Below, piece after piece: positions 26,774-36,672 of a stretch of 64,000 nucleotides of DNA (the first letter of the stretch is position 1; the number at the start of each line of letters is the position of its first letter). The stretch is taken from the NCBI RefSeq assembly GCF_012847295.1, contig NZ_JABBDY010000002.1, forward strand, positions 682,001 to 746,000. Reading direction: 5' to 3'. The notes under the pieces were generated by a model. The model was not told the DNA's origin, made no database searches, and worked only from the letters and a program-made list of their open reading frames with translations. A program made the position numbers and the translations under genes. The DNA is from Microbacterium sp. MF43. GTDB lineage: Bacteria > Actinomycetota > Actinomycetes > Actinomycetales > Microbacteriaceae.

Positions 26774-29700
26774 TCACCCGCACGAGGCGGGTGCGGTCGT
26801 CACGTCGAGCGTGCGGGTCACCGGCGTGCCGCCGACAGTCGCCGTCGCGGACACCTCGACCGTGCCCGCCTCGATGGAGGGGAGGCGCGTCGTGAAGGCG
26901 TAGGACACGGTCTTCCCCGCGCCGAGGGACGCCGTCGACTTCGCGCCGTAGGGCGAGGCGGCCGAGACGGCGACCGCGAATGCCTCATCGTTCGTGAGCG
27001 AAACCGTCTGGACGACCTTGCCGGCCACGCACCTTTCCGCCACCGCTGCCGAGACGTCGAGCGTCGGCGCCGGCTCGCCCGCCACCGTGACCGTCACCGA
27101 CACGGTCCGGTTGTCGGGCGCGACCTCTTCGTCCACTTCCATGTCGAAGATCGGCAGGCCATCGGAGGCGAAGTGCACGCGGCGCACGAACGTGTCGCGC
27201 CCGGTCAGGCCGTTGTTGCTGGTGCGTGCGTGGAACACGTACAGCAGGTTGTCGTCCTCGTCGAACGACCACATGCCGTGGCCGGTTCCCAGCTGCCACT
27301 CGCCGTTGAACAGCCCCGACTTCTGGATCGGGTAGTTCAGCTTCGACCACGCCGCGGGGCTCGTGAGGTCGACGCCTTCGCCGGCGGTCGCCGTCGCCAG
27401 ACCCGTCGTGTAGGTGTCGCCGACCGTCGATCCCGAATAGATCAGGTAGAGCTTGCCGTCGTGCACGTGCACGTTCGGGCCCTCGGCGATGGTGTTGTCC
27501 CACGCGTACTCGGGGGCGAGGATCCGCACGGGGGCGGAGGTCAGCCGGGTCGGGTTCGCCGGATCCATCTTCGCGATGAAGATCGAGCCGAGCATCTGCC
27601 ACGCGTAGTAGGACTGACCCGAATCCTGGAAGTAGGTCATGTCGAGCGAGATGTTCTGCACCGGGTTGAGGATCGACCCGTCGGCACGCACCACCTTCTG
27701 CGCCTTGGTCCAGTTCGCCGGCACCGCGGGGTTCAGGTCGTTGCCCTGGGCATCCTGCTTCAGCTGGATGATGCTGGCGCGACCGGTCCACATGTCGGGG
27801 CGACCGTTCGAGCCGTTGTAGCACGGCATGAAGAGGATCGACAGGCGCCCGTCGATGACGTGGAACTCGGGCGCCCAGAAGCATCCGGTCATCACCCCGC
27901 CGTCGGCGTCCGTGTCGCCGGCGCGCAGCAGGTCGATCTCGACGTTGCGCCCGGAGCGGATCGCCTCGTCGGAGAGGTCCTCGATGTCGTCGGCGATGCG
28001 GATGGGCATGTGCGCGCCGTTCGCGGGGTCGATCGGGTTGAGATTGAGATCCTCGGTCGCGATCATCAGGAACTTCTCGTCGCCGTTCCAGTCGAACCGG
28101 AAGATGGACGGGTCGGCGCGCTCGTCGGCGAACGGCGTGGCGTACTCCGGCTGCTCGACCGTGCCGGTCACCTCGTACGTTCCGGGAGTCGCCGTGTCGA
28201 CGGCGGCGATCGCGTCTTCGTCCCACGCGATCGCGCGGCTCGCCGAGGACCCGTCGCTGTAGGACAGCTCCGCGCGCTCGGGGAGCGCCCCCTCGAGGGA
28301 CTCGCCGGCCTGGATCTCGACGTCGTCGAGCGCCGCGATGTCGGTGTTGATGACGCGGCCGAATCGCACCTCCAGCGCGGCGGCGATCTCAGGCGTGATC
28401 GCGATGGCGTTCCCACTCGCGTAGTCGGCGACCGGGGCCGTCGCCACGCCCGCCGTCGCGCCGACCGAGCCGCGCAGCACCGGGCCGCGCGTGGCCGCAT
28501 CGGCGAGGTCGCCGAACGTCGTGTACATCGGCGCGCCGGCGTCCGACGTCCAGGTGACGACGTACCGGTCGGAGGCGGTGTCGAAGACGACCGCCGGCTC
28601 GTTGACGCCGCTGGTCACCCCGACATCGACGAGTCCGACCTCCTGGTACGACAGCAGGTCGTCGCTGCGCGCGAACAGCAGACGGTTGGACTGCGTGCCG
28701 TCCGAGGCGCCGCCCCGGGCGGTGCGGGTCGCCACGATGCCGAAGTCGCCGTCGGCCAGGTAGAAGATGTGCGGGTTGCGCAGGCTCCGCAGGATGCTCT
28801 CCGTCGTGCCGCTCGCGGGCGGCGTCGCCGAGGTCTTGGGGAAGAAGATGCCGTAGTTCTCGTTCAGCGGCGACCACCCGGCGCCGTCTTCGAGGGCGAG
28901 GTGCATGCTGAGCGCCACGTCGGCGTTGTTCGCCTCCGACACCGTCGTCGGCGTGCGGTGGTAGGCGAGCAGCTGCGGCGCGGCGGCGGGCAGCACCCTG
29001 ACGGCGAATCGACGCACCGAGGAGGCGCTCGTCGCAGTGTCGGTGACGGTCACCTCGATCTCGGCGTCGACCGCATCATCGGCGGCCGACACGATCGCCT
29101 CGCCGACTTCGACCTCGCCGCTCACGGACGTGACCTCGCTCTCGGTGCCCTCGGGCGCGGCGGGGAGCGACGCGCCCGAGCGCACGACGGACGGGATGAC
29201 GAACCGCTGTGCGAGCCGGTCCGCGCGCTGCTGGGCGGTCTCGGTCGAGGGCAGCACCGTCACCGTGATGGTCTTGCTGGCGGTCACTCCCCGCACCGAG
29301 GCCACGGCGGTGAGCTCGACCGGAACTGCCGGCTCCCCTGCCAGCGGAGCGGTGACCGCGCCCGTCGTCGAGACGACCGCGGGATTGCTCGAGGTCCAGG
29401 TGACCCGCCCGTTGGAGGTCGGAAGGTCGATGTCGGTGCTCGTCTCGCGGTCGACCAGGTTGAGGCCGTCGATGATGGCCTGCGCCTGTGCCTGCAGCTC
29501 GGCGGCGTGCGCCTGGGCGTCATCGTTCGACACCTGGGCGACCTCGGCGGCCGTGAGTGCGCGGTCGTAGACGCGGAACGCCGAGATCGCGCCCTGGAAG
29601 AGGGGGTCGGGCCACGGCGCACGGCCGATGGTGTTGAGCGACTGGTCGACGACATCCGCGGGGGTCGCTCCCACGTCTCCGTGGGCGGCGCGGACGCCGT

Positions 29701-30280
29701 TGATGTAGAGGGATGCCGTGCCCGCCGCACCGTCGACGACCGACGTGACGTTGACCCACGTGTTCGCGGTGAGTCCGCACGAGCCCGCCTGCACGAGCTG
29801 CTCGACGCCGCCCGCCTTGAGGCCGACGAGCGGGGAGCGACCCGAACCGCAGTTGAGGGAAGCGAAGAAGTACTCGGTCGCGGAGGACTCGTTGCCGATG
29901 TTCCACAGGAAGTGGAAGCCGTTCAGCATCGCACTCGACGCCTTCACCTCGGCAGTGAGCGTGGCCGATTCCTCTCCCGAGAGGAGGTTGTCGGGGAGCT
30001 CGACCCAGTTGCCGGTCGACGTCTTGGCGCCGCCCCGCAGAGTGAGGGACGATCCGGTCCAGTCGGATGCCTGGACATTGCGGACGGTCGCGGCACCGAA
30101 GGTGGAACCGGCCGCCGTGTTGGGGACCGAGGAGCCGGAAGCGACGTCGAACACGTACTCTGCGAGCAGGCCCTCGTCGGGCACGGCGGCGGTCGCGTTG
30201 CTCACCCCCAGGCCGAGCACCATGGCGCCGATCGCTGCCAGCGCTGTCGCGGTCTTCCGGGTGCGGGAGGACACTCTCAT
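26774..30280 (-). CDS. Secreted tandem GH43-like protein with LamG, Ig-like and C-terminal Cys module
   Basis: A 1168-residue exported protein. Signal peptide (1-32), LamG-type domain (about 34-250), atrophied Ig-like domain (265-345) and a further beta segment. A first GH43-like half-propeller (about 440-620) has Asn502 in RNPHIFY where the catalytic Asp is expected. An Ig-like linker (EIQAGESLEGALP) precedes a second, canonical GH43 domain (about 700-1050) with Asp723 in ADPSIFRF, WAPEFHV, the SLDMTYF segment and Glu in AEGPNV. The shared module runs from RCVAGK to final Cys-Gly. The ATG at 30280 has GGAGAG five bases upstream; the earlier ATG at 30292 has none. The second domain is the likely active site; the first may only bind glycan. 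Confidence 0.82.
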   Translation of the reverse strand: MRVSSRTRKTATALAAIGAMVLGLGVSNATAAVPDEGLLAEYVFDVASGSSVPNTAAGSTFGAATVRNVQASDWTGSSLTLRGGAKTSTGNWVELPDNLLSGEESATLTAEVKASSAMLNGFHFLWNIGNESSATEYFFASLNCGSGRSPLVGLKAGGVEQLVQAGSCGLTANTWVNVTSVVDGAAGTASLYINGVRAAHGDVGATPADVVDQSLNTIGRAPWPDPLFQGAISAFRVYDRALTAAEVAQVSNDDAQAHAAELQAQAQAIIDGLNLVDRETSTDIDLPTSNGRVTWTSSNPAVVSTTGAVTAPLAGEPAVPVELTAVASVRGVTASKTITVTVLPSTETAQQRADRLAQRFVIPSVVRSGASLPAAPEGTESEVTSVSGEVEVGEAIVSAADDAVDAEIEVTVTDTATSASSVRRFAVRVLPAAAPQLLAYHRTPTTVSEANNADVALSMHLALEDGAGWSPLNENYGIFFPKTSATPPASGTTESILRSLRNPHIFYLADGDFGIVATRTARGGASDGTQSNRLLFARSDDLLSYQEVGLVDVGVTSGVNEPAVVFDTASDRYVVTWTSDAGAPMYTTFGDLADAATRGPVLRGSVGATAGVATAPVADYASGNAIAITPEIAAALEVRFGRVINTDIAALDDVEIQAGESLEGALPERAELSYSDGSSASRAIAWDEDAIAAVDTATPGTYEVTGTVEQPEYATPFADERADPSIFRFDWNGDEKFLMIATEDLNLNPIDPANGAHMPIRIADDIEDLSDEAIRSGRNVEIDLLRAGDTDADGGVMTGCFWAPEFHVIDGRLSILFMPCYNGSNGRPDMWTGRASIIQLKQDAQGNDLNPAVPANWTKAQKVVRADGSILNPVQNISLDMTYFQDSGQSYYAWQMLGSIFIAKMDPANPTRLTSAPVRILAPEYAWDNTIAEGPNVHVHDGKLYLIYSGSTVGDTYTTGLATATAGEGVDLTSPAAWSKLNYPIQKSGLFNGEWQLGTGHGMWSFDEDDNLLYVFHARTSNNGLTGRDTFVRRVHFASDGLPIFDMEVDEEVAPDNRTVSVTVTVAGEPAPTLDVSAAVAERCVAGKVVQTVSLTNDEAFAVAVSAASPYGAKSTASLGAGKTVSYAFTTRLPSIEAGTVEVSATATVGGTPVTRTLDVTTAPASCG

Positions 30281-30320
30281 TCCACTCTCCATCAAGTGAT
30301 GCCGAACATCGTCGACGCGG

Positions 30321-30349
30321 CTGTTATCGCTCACGTTAGCGGTAACCAA
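30321..30349 (-). promoter_or_regulatory. Promoter with tandem operators for the tandem GH43-like gene
   Basis: Minus-strand -35 TTGGTT (30344-30349), 17-bp spacer and -10 TAACAG (30321-30326). Operators TGTTATCGCTCACG (30322-30335) and CGTTAGCGGTAACC (30334-30347) together cover the whole promoter. Confidence 0.6.
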
Positions 30350-30402
30350 ACGATCAGCACCACCCTCGCGCGTGGAAAGGTCCAAAAGCAACGACCGTGA
30401 AG

Positions 30403-30481
30403 TGTTACCGATACCTCCGCCCTTGACACGAGGCGAAGGAGGCATTTACCGTGAAGGAACCGAGGATTGTTTCCGGTAACA
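30403..30481 (+). promoter_or_regulatory. Operator-flanked promoter region for the GH43 gene at 30603
   Basis: TTGACA (30423-30428) followed 16-17 bases later by TTTACC/TTACCG (30445-30451) is the best plus-strand promoter. It is flanked by operator-like TGTTACCGATACCT (30403-30416) and TGTTTCCGGTAACA (30468-30481), and a degenerate copy overlaps the -10 box. The divergent intergenic stretch 30281-30602 holds this and the minus-strand promoter; the last 120 bases are an untranslated leader with nothing else recognisable. Confidence 0.5.
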
Positions 30482-30602
30482 CCGACCCGACCCTCCGTCT
30501 CCGGACGGCCGACCATCTGCGCGATGACGCACACCCGCACCGACGGCGACGTCGGAACGCGGCATCCCTCGCCCGTGCGCATCGACGAGAGCGAGGACCA
30601 GC

Positions 30603-33527
30603 GTGCGAACGCGCAACCGAACCCGAGCCCGAGCCCTGACCAGAGGCGGTGCCGTCGCCACGGCTGTCGCCCTCGCGCTGACCGGCGCCGTCGCGCCGGC
30701 GGCGCACGCCGCCATCGAGGCGCAACCCCTGATCCACTACACCTTCGACGCCGCATCGGGCACGACCATCCCCGATGCGAGCGGCAACGGGCACAGCGCC
30801 ACCGTGCGCCAGTCGGGCGCCGAGTTCCGTGACGGCGTGCTGAGCCTCCCCGGCGGATCGCGCACCACCACCGCGTACGTCGAGATCCCCTCGGCCCCAC
30901 TCGTGGGCAAGAAGGACCTCACCATCTCGACGTGGATGTCCAACCGCACGGGCCCGGCGAACGTCGCGGCGGCCTTCATCGGCGCACCCGTGGCCTCCGG
31001 CGCATCCTTCTCATCGGGCTACTGGCTGCTCAACCCGACCAACCCGAGCGGCTACGTCAAGTCCGTCGTGACCAACGCGACCAGCGCGTCCTCTCCCTGG
31101 ACCACCGAGGTCGGGCCCGGCGCAACCAACACCGCCACGTCCGGCATCCGCACTCCCGCGGGCATGTCGCTGTACACGACCGTGATCGACGGCACCAACG
31201 GCCAGCTGCGCGTGTACGTCAACGGCGTGCGCATCGGGCAGACCGCGATCGCCCGCGACGTGTCGTCGTTCGGGTCGTCGCTCGTGTCGTACATCGGCCG
31301 CTCGACCTACAACGACGCGAACTGGAACGGCGAGGTCGACGACTTCGCCGTCTACGACTCGGCCCTCGCCGAGGCCGACGTGCAGGCACTCTATTCGGGT
31401 GAGGCCCTCGACCGCGCGATCAGCGCCGTCGACGTGCCCGCATCGGCGGTCTCCGACTTCACGCTCCCCAGCACGAGCTACGGCGTGCAGGTCGCCTGGT
31501 CGTCGGACAGCCCGGCGATCGCGGTGACCGGCTCGACGGCCGACGTCACCCGACCCGCCGCGGGCTCCGGCGACGCGAGCGTGACCCTCACGGCGACGTT
31601 CACCGCGGGCGCGGAGTCGCGCACCGAGACGTACGTCGTGACGGTTCCCGAGGATCTGGCCGACGACGTCAAGGCCGAGCAGGACCTCGACGCGATCGAG
31701 ATCGAGGGTGCCGCGAACATCCGCACCAACTTCTCCGTCCCCGCCACCGGCGCACAGGGCTCGACGATCGCGTGGACGGTGACCTCGGGCGGTGCGAACG
31801 CGAGCCTGCGCACCGGCGTGACCGCGACCTCGCGCACGGTCGAGATCGAGCGTCCCGCCGCGGGCGCCGAGGCCGCCGAAGTGGTGCTCACCGCCACGGC
31901 GACCAACGGGTCGGCGCAGCGCACGCGCGAGTTCCGCCTGCAGGTGCAGCCGATGCCGGCCGGCACGGCCGACACCGAGGCCTACGTGTGGGCATTCTTC
32001 ACCGGCGAAGGCGCGGGCGCGGAGCGCGTGAGCCTCGCCGCCTCGAAGGGCAACGACGCGCTGGCATGGAACACGCTCAACGGCGGCGAGCCGCTGTTCA
32101 CCTCCGAGCTCGGCACCAAGGGCCTGCGCGATCCGTTCATCATCCGCGCGCCCGAGGGCGACCGGTTCTACATGCTCGCGACCGACCTCAAGATCGACGG
32201 ACTCGCGGGCGGCTTCAACACCGCCCAGATCTCAGGCTCGCGCTACATCGAGGTCTGGGAGTCCGACGACCTGGTCAACTGGTCGGAGCAGCGCCACGTC
32301 AAGGTGTCGTCGGACTTCGCCGGCAACACGTGGGCGCCCGAGGCGTACTGGGACGAGGAGCTCGACACGTTCGTGGTGTTCTGGGCCTCGAACCTGTACC
32401 CCACCCCGAACGCCGCGGACCGCACCGCAGTCACCTACAACCGCATGATGTACGCGACGACGGACGACTTCCGCACCTTCTCCGAGCCGAAGATCTGGAG
32501 CGACGTCCCGCGCGGCACCGGACGGGGCCTGATCGACTCGACCGTGGCCAAGGTCGGTGACACGTACCACCGCTTCACCAAGGACGAGGCGTCGATGACG
32601 CTCCGCCAGGAGAAGTCGACCGACCTCCTCGCCACCATCACCGGCACGCTCCCCGGCCCGACCGGACCGGCCGACCAGTGGACGCTCGTGAAGGAGCGCG
32701 TCGCCTCGGGCCTGCCCAACGGCGAGCCGGGCGGCACCTACTCGAGCGGCGAGGGACCGAGCATCTTCCCCGCCAACGAGGGTGACGTGAACAACCTCGA
32801 CTGGTTCCTCTTCATCGACCAGCCGAACTACCACGGGGGACCGAACTACTACATCCCCTTCGGGTCGAACGACATCGCCGACGGCGACTCGTGGGTCCCG
32901 TTGGGCGCGAAGCTGCGCGCCAACCTGCCCCAGAACTCCGACGGGGGCAAGCCGCGTCACGGCACGGTCATCCCGGTCACCCGCGCGGAGTACCAGAAGG
33001 TGCTCGAGGCGTATGCGCCGCACGTCGCGGTGGCGTCCGTCGGGGCGATCGACGTGACGACGAAGGCCGGCGTCGCCCCCGTCCTTCCGCAGGTGCAGCT
33101 CACGAAGACTGACGGCTCCCAGCAGACCGTCGCCGTCACGTGGGACGCCGTCGACGCCTCCGACTACGCGACGCCCGGAACCTTCACGGTCACCGGCATC
33201 GCGCAGGACGACTCCCGCATGCCGGTCGAGGCGACCGTCACCGTGGAGCCGGCCGTCGAGGTCGAGGTCACGGCCGAGACACGCTGCGTCGCGGGCAAGG
33301 TGGTGCTGGCTGCGAAGCTCGCGAACGGCTCCACCACGCCGGCCGACGTCGCCGTGTGGACGGCCTACGGCACCAAGTCGGCCACTCTGGCCGGCGGCAA
33401 GAGCGCGTCGTACGCCTTCACCACACGTCTGGGCTCGATCCCGTCGGGCGAGGTGCGGGTGACCGTCACCGCCGGTGCCGCGTCGGGAACGGTGACGGCG
33501 GACTTCGCCGCACGGAACTGCGGCTGA
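30603..33527 (+). CDS. Secreted GH43 arabinan-active glycosidase with LamG, Ig-like and C-terminal Cys module
   Basis: A 974-residue exported enzyme. Sec signal (1-37, AHA-AI), LamG-type domain (40-258) and two atrophied bacterial Ig-like domains (265-350 and 355-450). The GH43 propeller (about 455-800) has base Asp510 in GLRDPFI, WAPEAYWDEELD, Asp645 in GLIDSTV and acid Glu717 in SSGEGPSIF. An Ig-like_4 domain (about 820-885) and the shared module from RCVAGK to final Cys-Gly follow. Its catalytic part resembles the enzyme at 3585-6563 more than the other two GH43 proteins here. The GTG start has GAGGA six bases upstream. It is divergent from the tandem GH43-like gene and ends at a strong terminator. 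Confidence 0.88.
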   Translation: MRTRNRTRARALTRGGAVATAVALALTGAVAPAAHAAIEAQPLIHYTFDAASGTTIPDASGNGHSATVRQSGAEFRDGVLSLPGGSRTTTAYVEIPSAPLVGKKDLTISTWMSNRTGPANVAAAFIGAPVASGASFSSGYWLLNPTNPSGYVKSVVTNATSASSPWTTEVGPGATNTATSGIRTPAGMSLYTTVIDGTNGQLRVYVNGVRIGQTAIARDVSSFGSSLVSYIGRSTYNDANWNGEVDDFAVYDSALAEADVQALYSGEALDRAISAVDVPASAVSDFTLPSTSYGVQVAWSSDSPAIAVTGSTADVTRPAAGSGDASVTLTATFTAGAESRTETYVVTVPEDLADDVKAEQDLDAIEIEGAANIRTNFSVPATGAQGSTIAWTVTSGGANASLRTGVTATSRTVEIERPAAGAEAAEVVLTATATNGSAQRTREFRLQVQPMPAGTADTEAYVWAFFTGEGAGAERVSLAASKGNDALAWNTLNGGEPLFTSELGTKGLRDPFIIRAPEGDRFYMLATDLKIDGLAGGFNTAQISGSRYIEVWESDDLVNWSEQRHVKVSSDFAGNTWAPEAYWDEELDTFVVFWASNLYPTPNAADRTAVTYNRMMYATTDDFRTFSEPKIWSDVPRGTGRGLIDSTVAKVGDTYHRFTKDEASMTLRQEKSTDLLATITGTLPGPTGPADQWTLVKERVASGLPNGEPGGTYSSGEGPSIFPANEGDVNNLDWFLFIDQPNYHGGPNYYIPFGSNDIADGDSWVPLGAKLRANLPQNSDGGKPRHGTVIPVTRAEYQKVLEAYAPHVAVASVGAIDVTTKAGVAPVLPQVQLTKTDGSQQTVAVTWDAVDASDYATPGTFTVTGIAQDDSRMPVEATVTVEPAVEVEVTAETRCVAGKVVLAAKLANGSTTPADVAVWTAYGTKSATLAGGKSASYAFTTRLGSIPSGEVRVTVTAGAASGTVTADFAARNCG

Positions 33528-33563
33528 GCGAGCGGATGCCGCGGCGCTGAGTCGCGACGCGGA

Positions 33564-33598
33564 ACCGAGGCCCCGGCGGACCACGCCGGGGCCACGGT
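33564..33598 (+). terminator. Hairpin terminator after the GH43 gene
   Basis: GGCCCCGGCG (33569-33578) pairs perfectly with 33584-33593 around GACCA. Outer ACCG/CGGT pairs extend the stem across an A-A mismatch. Confidence 0.85.
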
Positions 33599-33654
33599 CG
33601 TTCTCGGTGCAAGACGCGAGGCCGAGGCATCCGTCCCCGTGGCACGCTGGAGAA

Positions 33655-34617
33655 GTGACAGCGACCAGCGCCGCCCCGACGAGGACGCTCCGGGCGCGCC
33701 TGCTCACCGCGCTGTCGGGCGATCCGAACGGGACGCCGCCGTGGGTGCGCGCGCTGGCCGAGGGCGACGACCGCGGCTACTTCGCCGAGGACGGCGCCGC
33801 GTGGAGCGTCCACGCCGGCATGGGGACGATGGTGGCCGGGATCCGCGCGCTGCTGCTGCAGGCGCTGCACCCCGGGGCGCTCGCGGGCGTGCACGACTGG
33901 TCGCGCTACCGCGAGGATCCGATCGGGCGGCTCACCGGCACGGTGCGCTGGGTGATCTGCCTCACGTACGGCTCTCGCGCGCAGGCCGAGCAGGAAACGG
34001 CGCGCGTCGGGCGCTTCCATCGCCGCGTGACAGGCACGTACCGCACCCCCGACGGCGCGGATCGCCCGTACACGGCCGCCGATCCGGAACTCGTCGAGTG
34101 GGTGCATCTCGCCTTCACGGACGCCTTCCTCACGTGCCATCAGACGTGGGGCCCGCCGATCCCCGGCGGCGCCGATGCCTACGTCGCGGAGTGGGCGACG
34201 GCCGGGCGGCTCATGCGCGTGGCGAATCCCCCGACGAGCGAGGCCGAGCTCCGCCGGCGCCTCGACGGCTTCCTCGAGCGCGGGGTGCTGCGGCGGGACG
34301 AGCGCGTCGACGACGTCGTGCGCTTCCTGCGGAAGCCGCCGTTCCCCGGCTCTCGGTCGATGTCGCTGGCCTACCGCGTGCTGTTCGCGAGCGCCGTCGC
34401 GACGATCCCGCGCCGCTACCGCCGGCTCCTCGGTGTGCGCCGCACGCCGCTTCCCGTGGTCACGACGACGCGGATCGTGCTGGCGACGGTCGGCCGCGCG
34501 CTCGGCGCCGGCCCGCGGGCTCAGGACTTCGCGCGCCGGCGGCTTCGCCGGCTCGAACAGGCGGGGACGGATGCCCCGGCCGCTGCCGGAGACGAGGCAT
34601 CCGTCTCCTCATCCTGA
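33655..34617 (+). CDS. Oxygenase-MpaB-like (DUF2236) family protein
   Basis: A 320-residue predominantly helical protein of the DUF2236/MpaB family, haem-linked oxygenase-like proteins related to latex-clearing protein. Recognisable features: GMGTMVAGIRALLLQALHPGALAGVHDWSRY near the N terminus, containing the conserved QALHP and its His, then YRTPDGADRPYTAADPELVEWVHLAFTDAFL, carrying the conserved WVH. No signal peptide, so cytoplasmic. I start at GTG 33655: the stretch GGCACGCTGGA precedes it, as it does the ATG at 39358, which suggests a -10-like element and little or no leader. It sits inside the arabinan region but is ordinary chromosomal content with no operator; substrate unknown. Confidence 0.75.
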   Translation: MTATSAAPTRTLRARLLTALSGDPNGTPPWVRALAEGDDRGYFAEDGAAWSVHAGMGTMVAGIRALLLQALHPGALAGVHDWSRYREDPIGRLTGTVRWVICLTYGSRAQAEQETARVGRFHRRVTGTYRTPDGADRPYTAADPELVEWVHLAFTDAFLTCHQTWGPPIPGGADAYVAEWATAGRLMRVANPPTSEAELRRRLDGFLERGVLRRDERVDDVVRFLRKPPFPGSRSMSLAYRVLFASAVATIPRRYRRLLGVRRTPLPVVTTTRIVLATVGRALGAGPRAQDFARRRLRRLEQAGTDAPAAAGDEASVSSS

Positions 34618-34641
34618 CCCGCGCCCCGCGACGTGCGCACG

Positions 34642-34677
34642 GGAACGGCCCGCGATCCGAGGATCGCGGGCCGTTCC
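34642..34677. terminator. Strong bidirectional hairpin between convergent genes
   Basis: A 16-bp perfect stem, 34642-34657 with 34662-34677, around the loop CGAG, between the DUF2236 gene and the converging secreted-protein gene. Confidence 0.88.
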
Positions 34678-34689
34678 GAGGGGTGACGC

Positions 34690-36672
34690 TCAGCCGCAGC
34701 TGAAGGCCGGGTAGGCGACGTCCTCCTCGTAGGTCGCGTCAGGACCCGCCGTGCCGGTCACGGCGATCTCTCCGCCCGAGACCCCGAGGGTGCGGGTCGT
34801 GAACGCGACCGACGCGGTGGCGCCGGCCTTGACCCCGGTGAAGGTCTTCTTCCCGAAGGAGGAGCTCACCGTGATGTCCGCGGCGACGTCGTCGGCGTTC
34901 CTGACGCTGACCGCGAGCACGACCTTGCCGGCGACGCAGCGCTGGAGCACCGTCGGCTGCAAGTCGAGCGTGTCGCCGACGAGCGTCGGCAGCTCGACCG
35001 TCACGTGCTCCTCCACGTTGCCGGCGGCATCCTGCGCCTGCACGTGAACGTACCGGGGCTCCTCGGTCAGCTGCACCGAGAAAGGCTCGTCGTACGTCGC
35101 GTACATGTTGTTCGTCGCGCCCGTCGGCGACGGGTCCGGGCCGTCCGACCACACCGTGCGGGTGACGCCCGAGCCCGGCTCCGCATCGCTCGGGGTGAGG
35201 GTCACGGTCGCCGATGCGCCGTCGACGACGATCCAGTCGATGCCGGTGGTGGGGGCGATCGTGTCGACCTTGACGGTCTCGGATGCCTCGCCCACCGCAT
35301 CGTCCTCGCTCGTCGCGCGCGCGCTGACCGTGATCTCGCCCTGCGCATCGACCGTGAACGGCTCGTCGTAGGGCTGCCAGGTCTCGCCGTCGAGGCTGTA
35401 CTCGACGGTGGCGACCGGGCTGGCCGTCTCTTCGGCCGTGAGCGTGACGGTCGGCGCGGTCGTGTACCAGCCCGAGCCCTGCGGCGCGGAGTCGAACTCG
35501 ATCGCGACGATCGGCTCGGTCTGGTTCAGCGGCTCGACGACGAAGACGGTCGCGATCGCGCCCGGTGCGTACCCGGCGACGGTACCGGCGACGTCGAAGA
35601 TCGCGTCGGCCGCGGCGTAGGCCGCCGGCTCGATGTCGGCCCAGTCGACGTCCACGCCGCTGCTCGCGGTGCCGTCGTCGTACGTCGCCCGCACGGAGTC
35701 GGGGAGCACGGGCTCGACGCCCGGCGTCGTGATCGTCGCCGAGTAGCCGACGCTGTCGATCGCGTCCGACAGCGTGTCGGCGACGTAGACCGTGGCCGAG
35801 ACGGTCTGCCCGTCGTAGCCCGCCGGGTCGCCCACGACCTCGACCTCGCCGGCCGACGCGTAGGAGGACGCCGCGACCGGCGCCCACTCGACGTCGACGT
35901 ACGTCAGCGGTCCGTTCTCACCGATCACCCATGCCTGCTCGGGAAGCTGGGGCGCCGTTCCCGTCACCGTGCGGACGGCCACCGCCTCCGAATCGATGAA
36001 GGCGTTCGGGTCCTCGGGCTCGGGCTCGACGATCGGGGCGTTGACCCCCCAGACCTCCCACTCGATGACGCTGGTCGCCTTGCGCTGGCCGCTGAACACG
36101 ACGCGATCGAGGACGAGGCGCACGGCGGTCGTCGTGACGGCGTCCCAGTTCGCCTGGACGACGGGCTGCGACGCCACCGGGGCGGCGGTGTTGAGCACCG
36201 GCAGCGGATAGCTCAGGTTCGCGCCGGTCACGGGTGCCCACTCGCCCGCGCTGGTGCGGTACTCGACCTTCCAGGCCGCGGGGATCATGACGCCGGAGTC
36301 ACCCCCCGGGGTGAGGTGGTTCTGCCACAGGTAGAGCTTCGACGAGCTCACCGTGACGGGACGCTCCCACGTGTAGGTCGCGATGTCCTGCGTCGGACTT
36401 CCCGGGGCACCCCAGGTGCCCCACATCGCCGAGAGCGTGTTCGTCGGCCCGACGACGCCGTTGTTCAGCGCCGCCGCCGAGTTCCAGCCGGGCACGTAGC
36501 TCACCTCGGTGACGGGCGCGTTCTCACCGGACGCGAGCGCCACGTTGAACGGCTCGTCCGCCGCTGTCGCCGGTATCGACACGGCGGCGCCGCCGGCGAC
36601 GAGCGCGAGAGCTGCGGCCACTGCGACCGCGAGCCTCTTCACACCGGTGCGCCCGGAACGAAGCGTGTGCAT
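34690..36672 (-). CDS. Secreted multidomain Ig-like/discoidin-like protein without a catalytic domain, with C-terminal Cys module
   Basis: A 660-residue exported protein. Signal peptide (1-38, ATA-AD) and a beta-sandwich resembling discoidin/F5-8C carbohydrate-binding domains (about 40-190; YVPGWNSAAALNNG, TYTWERPVTVSSSKLYLWQN). Two bacterial Ig-like_4-type repeats (about 215-380), two further Ig-like domains (about 385-570; AQDAAGNVEEH) and the shared module RCVAGK to final Cys-Gly follow. I see no glycosidase signature. The chosen ATG (36672) has AAGGGA upstream and yields a good signal peptide; an ATG at 36699 lacks a ribosome-binding site. It starts 28 bases after the Tat-exported GH127-family gene and is presumably co-transcribed. 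Plausible role: substrate binding or an adaptor partner for that enzyme. Confidence 0.75.
   Translation of the reverse strand: MHTLRSGRTGVKRLAVAVAAALALVAGGAAVSIPATAADEPFNVALASGENAPVTEVSYVPGWNSAAALNNGVVGPTNTLSAMWGTWGAPGSPTQDIATYTWERPVTVSSSKLYLWQNHLTPGGDSGVMIPAAWKVEYRTSAGEWAPVTGANLSYPLPVLNTAAPVASQPVVQANWDAVTTTAVRLVLDRVVFSGQRKATSVIEWEVWGVNAPIVEPEPEDPNAFIDSEAVAVRTVTGTAPQLPEQAWVIGENGPLTYVDVEWAPVAASSYASAGEVEVVGDPAGYDGQTVSATVYVADTLSDAIDSVGYSATITTPGVEPVLPDSVRATYDDGTASSGVDVDWADIEPAAYAAADAIFDVAGTVAGYAPGAIATVFVVEPLNQTEPIVAIEFDSAPQGSGWYTTAPTVTLTAEETASPVATVEYSLDGETWQPYDEPFTVDAQGEITVSARATSEDDAVGEASETVKVDTIAPTTGIDWIVVDGASATVTLTPSDAEPGSGVTRTVWSDGPDPSPTGATNNMYATYDEPFSVQLTEEPRYVHVQAQDAAGNVEEHVTVELPTLVGDTLDLQPTVLQRCVAGKVVLAVSVRNADDVAADITVSSSFGKKTFTGVKAGATASVAFTTRTLGVSGGEIAVTGTAGPDATYEEDVAYPAFSCG

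Noticed and set aside
26063-30400. Very long plus-strand open frame antisense to the tandem GH43-like gene
   Set aside because: Low-complexity Arg/Gly/Val product without motifs. The minus strand has a signal peptide, GH43 motifs and the shared Cys-Gly module.
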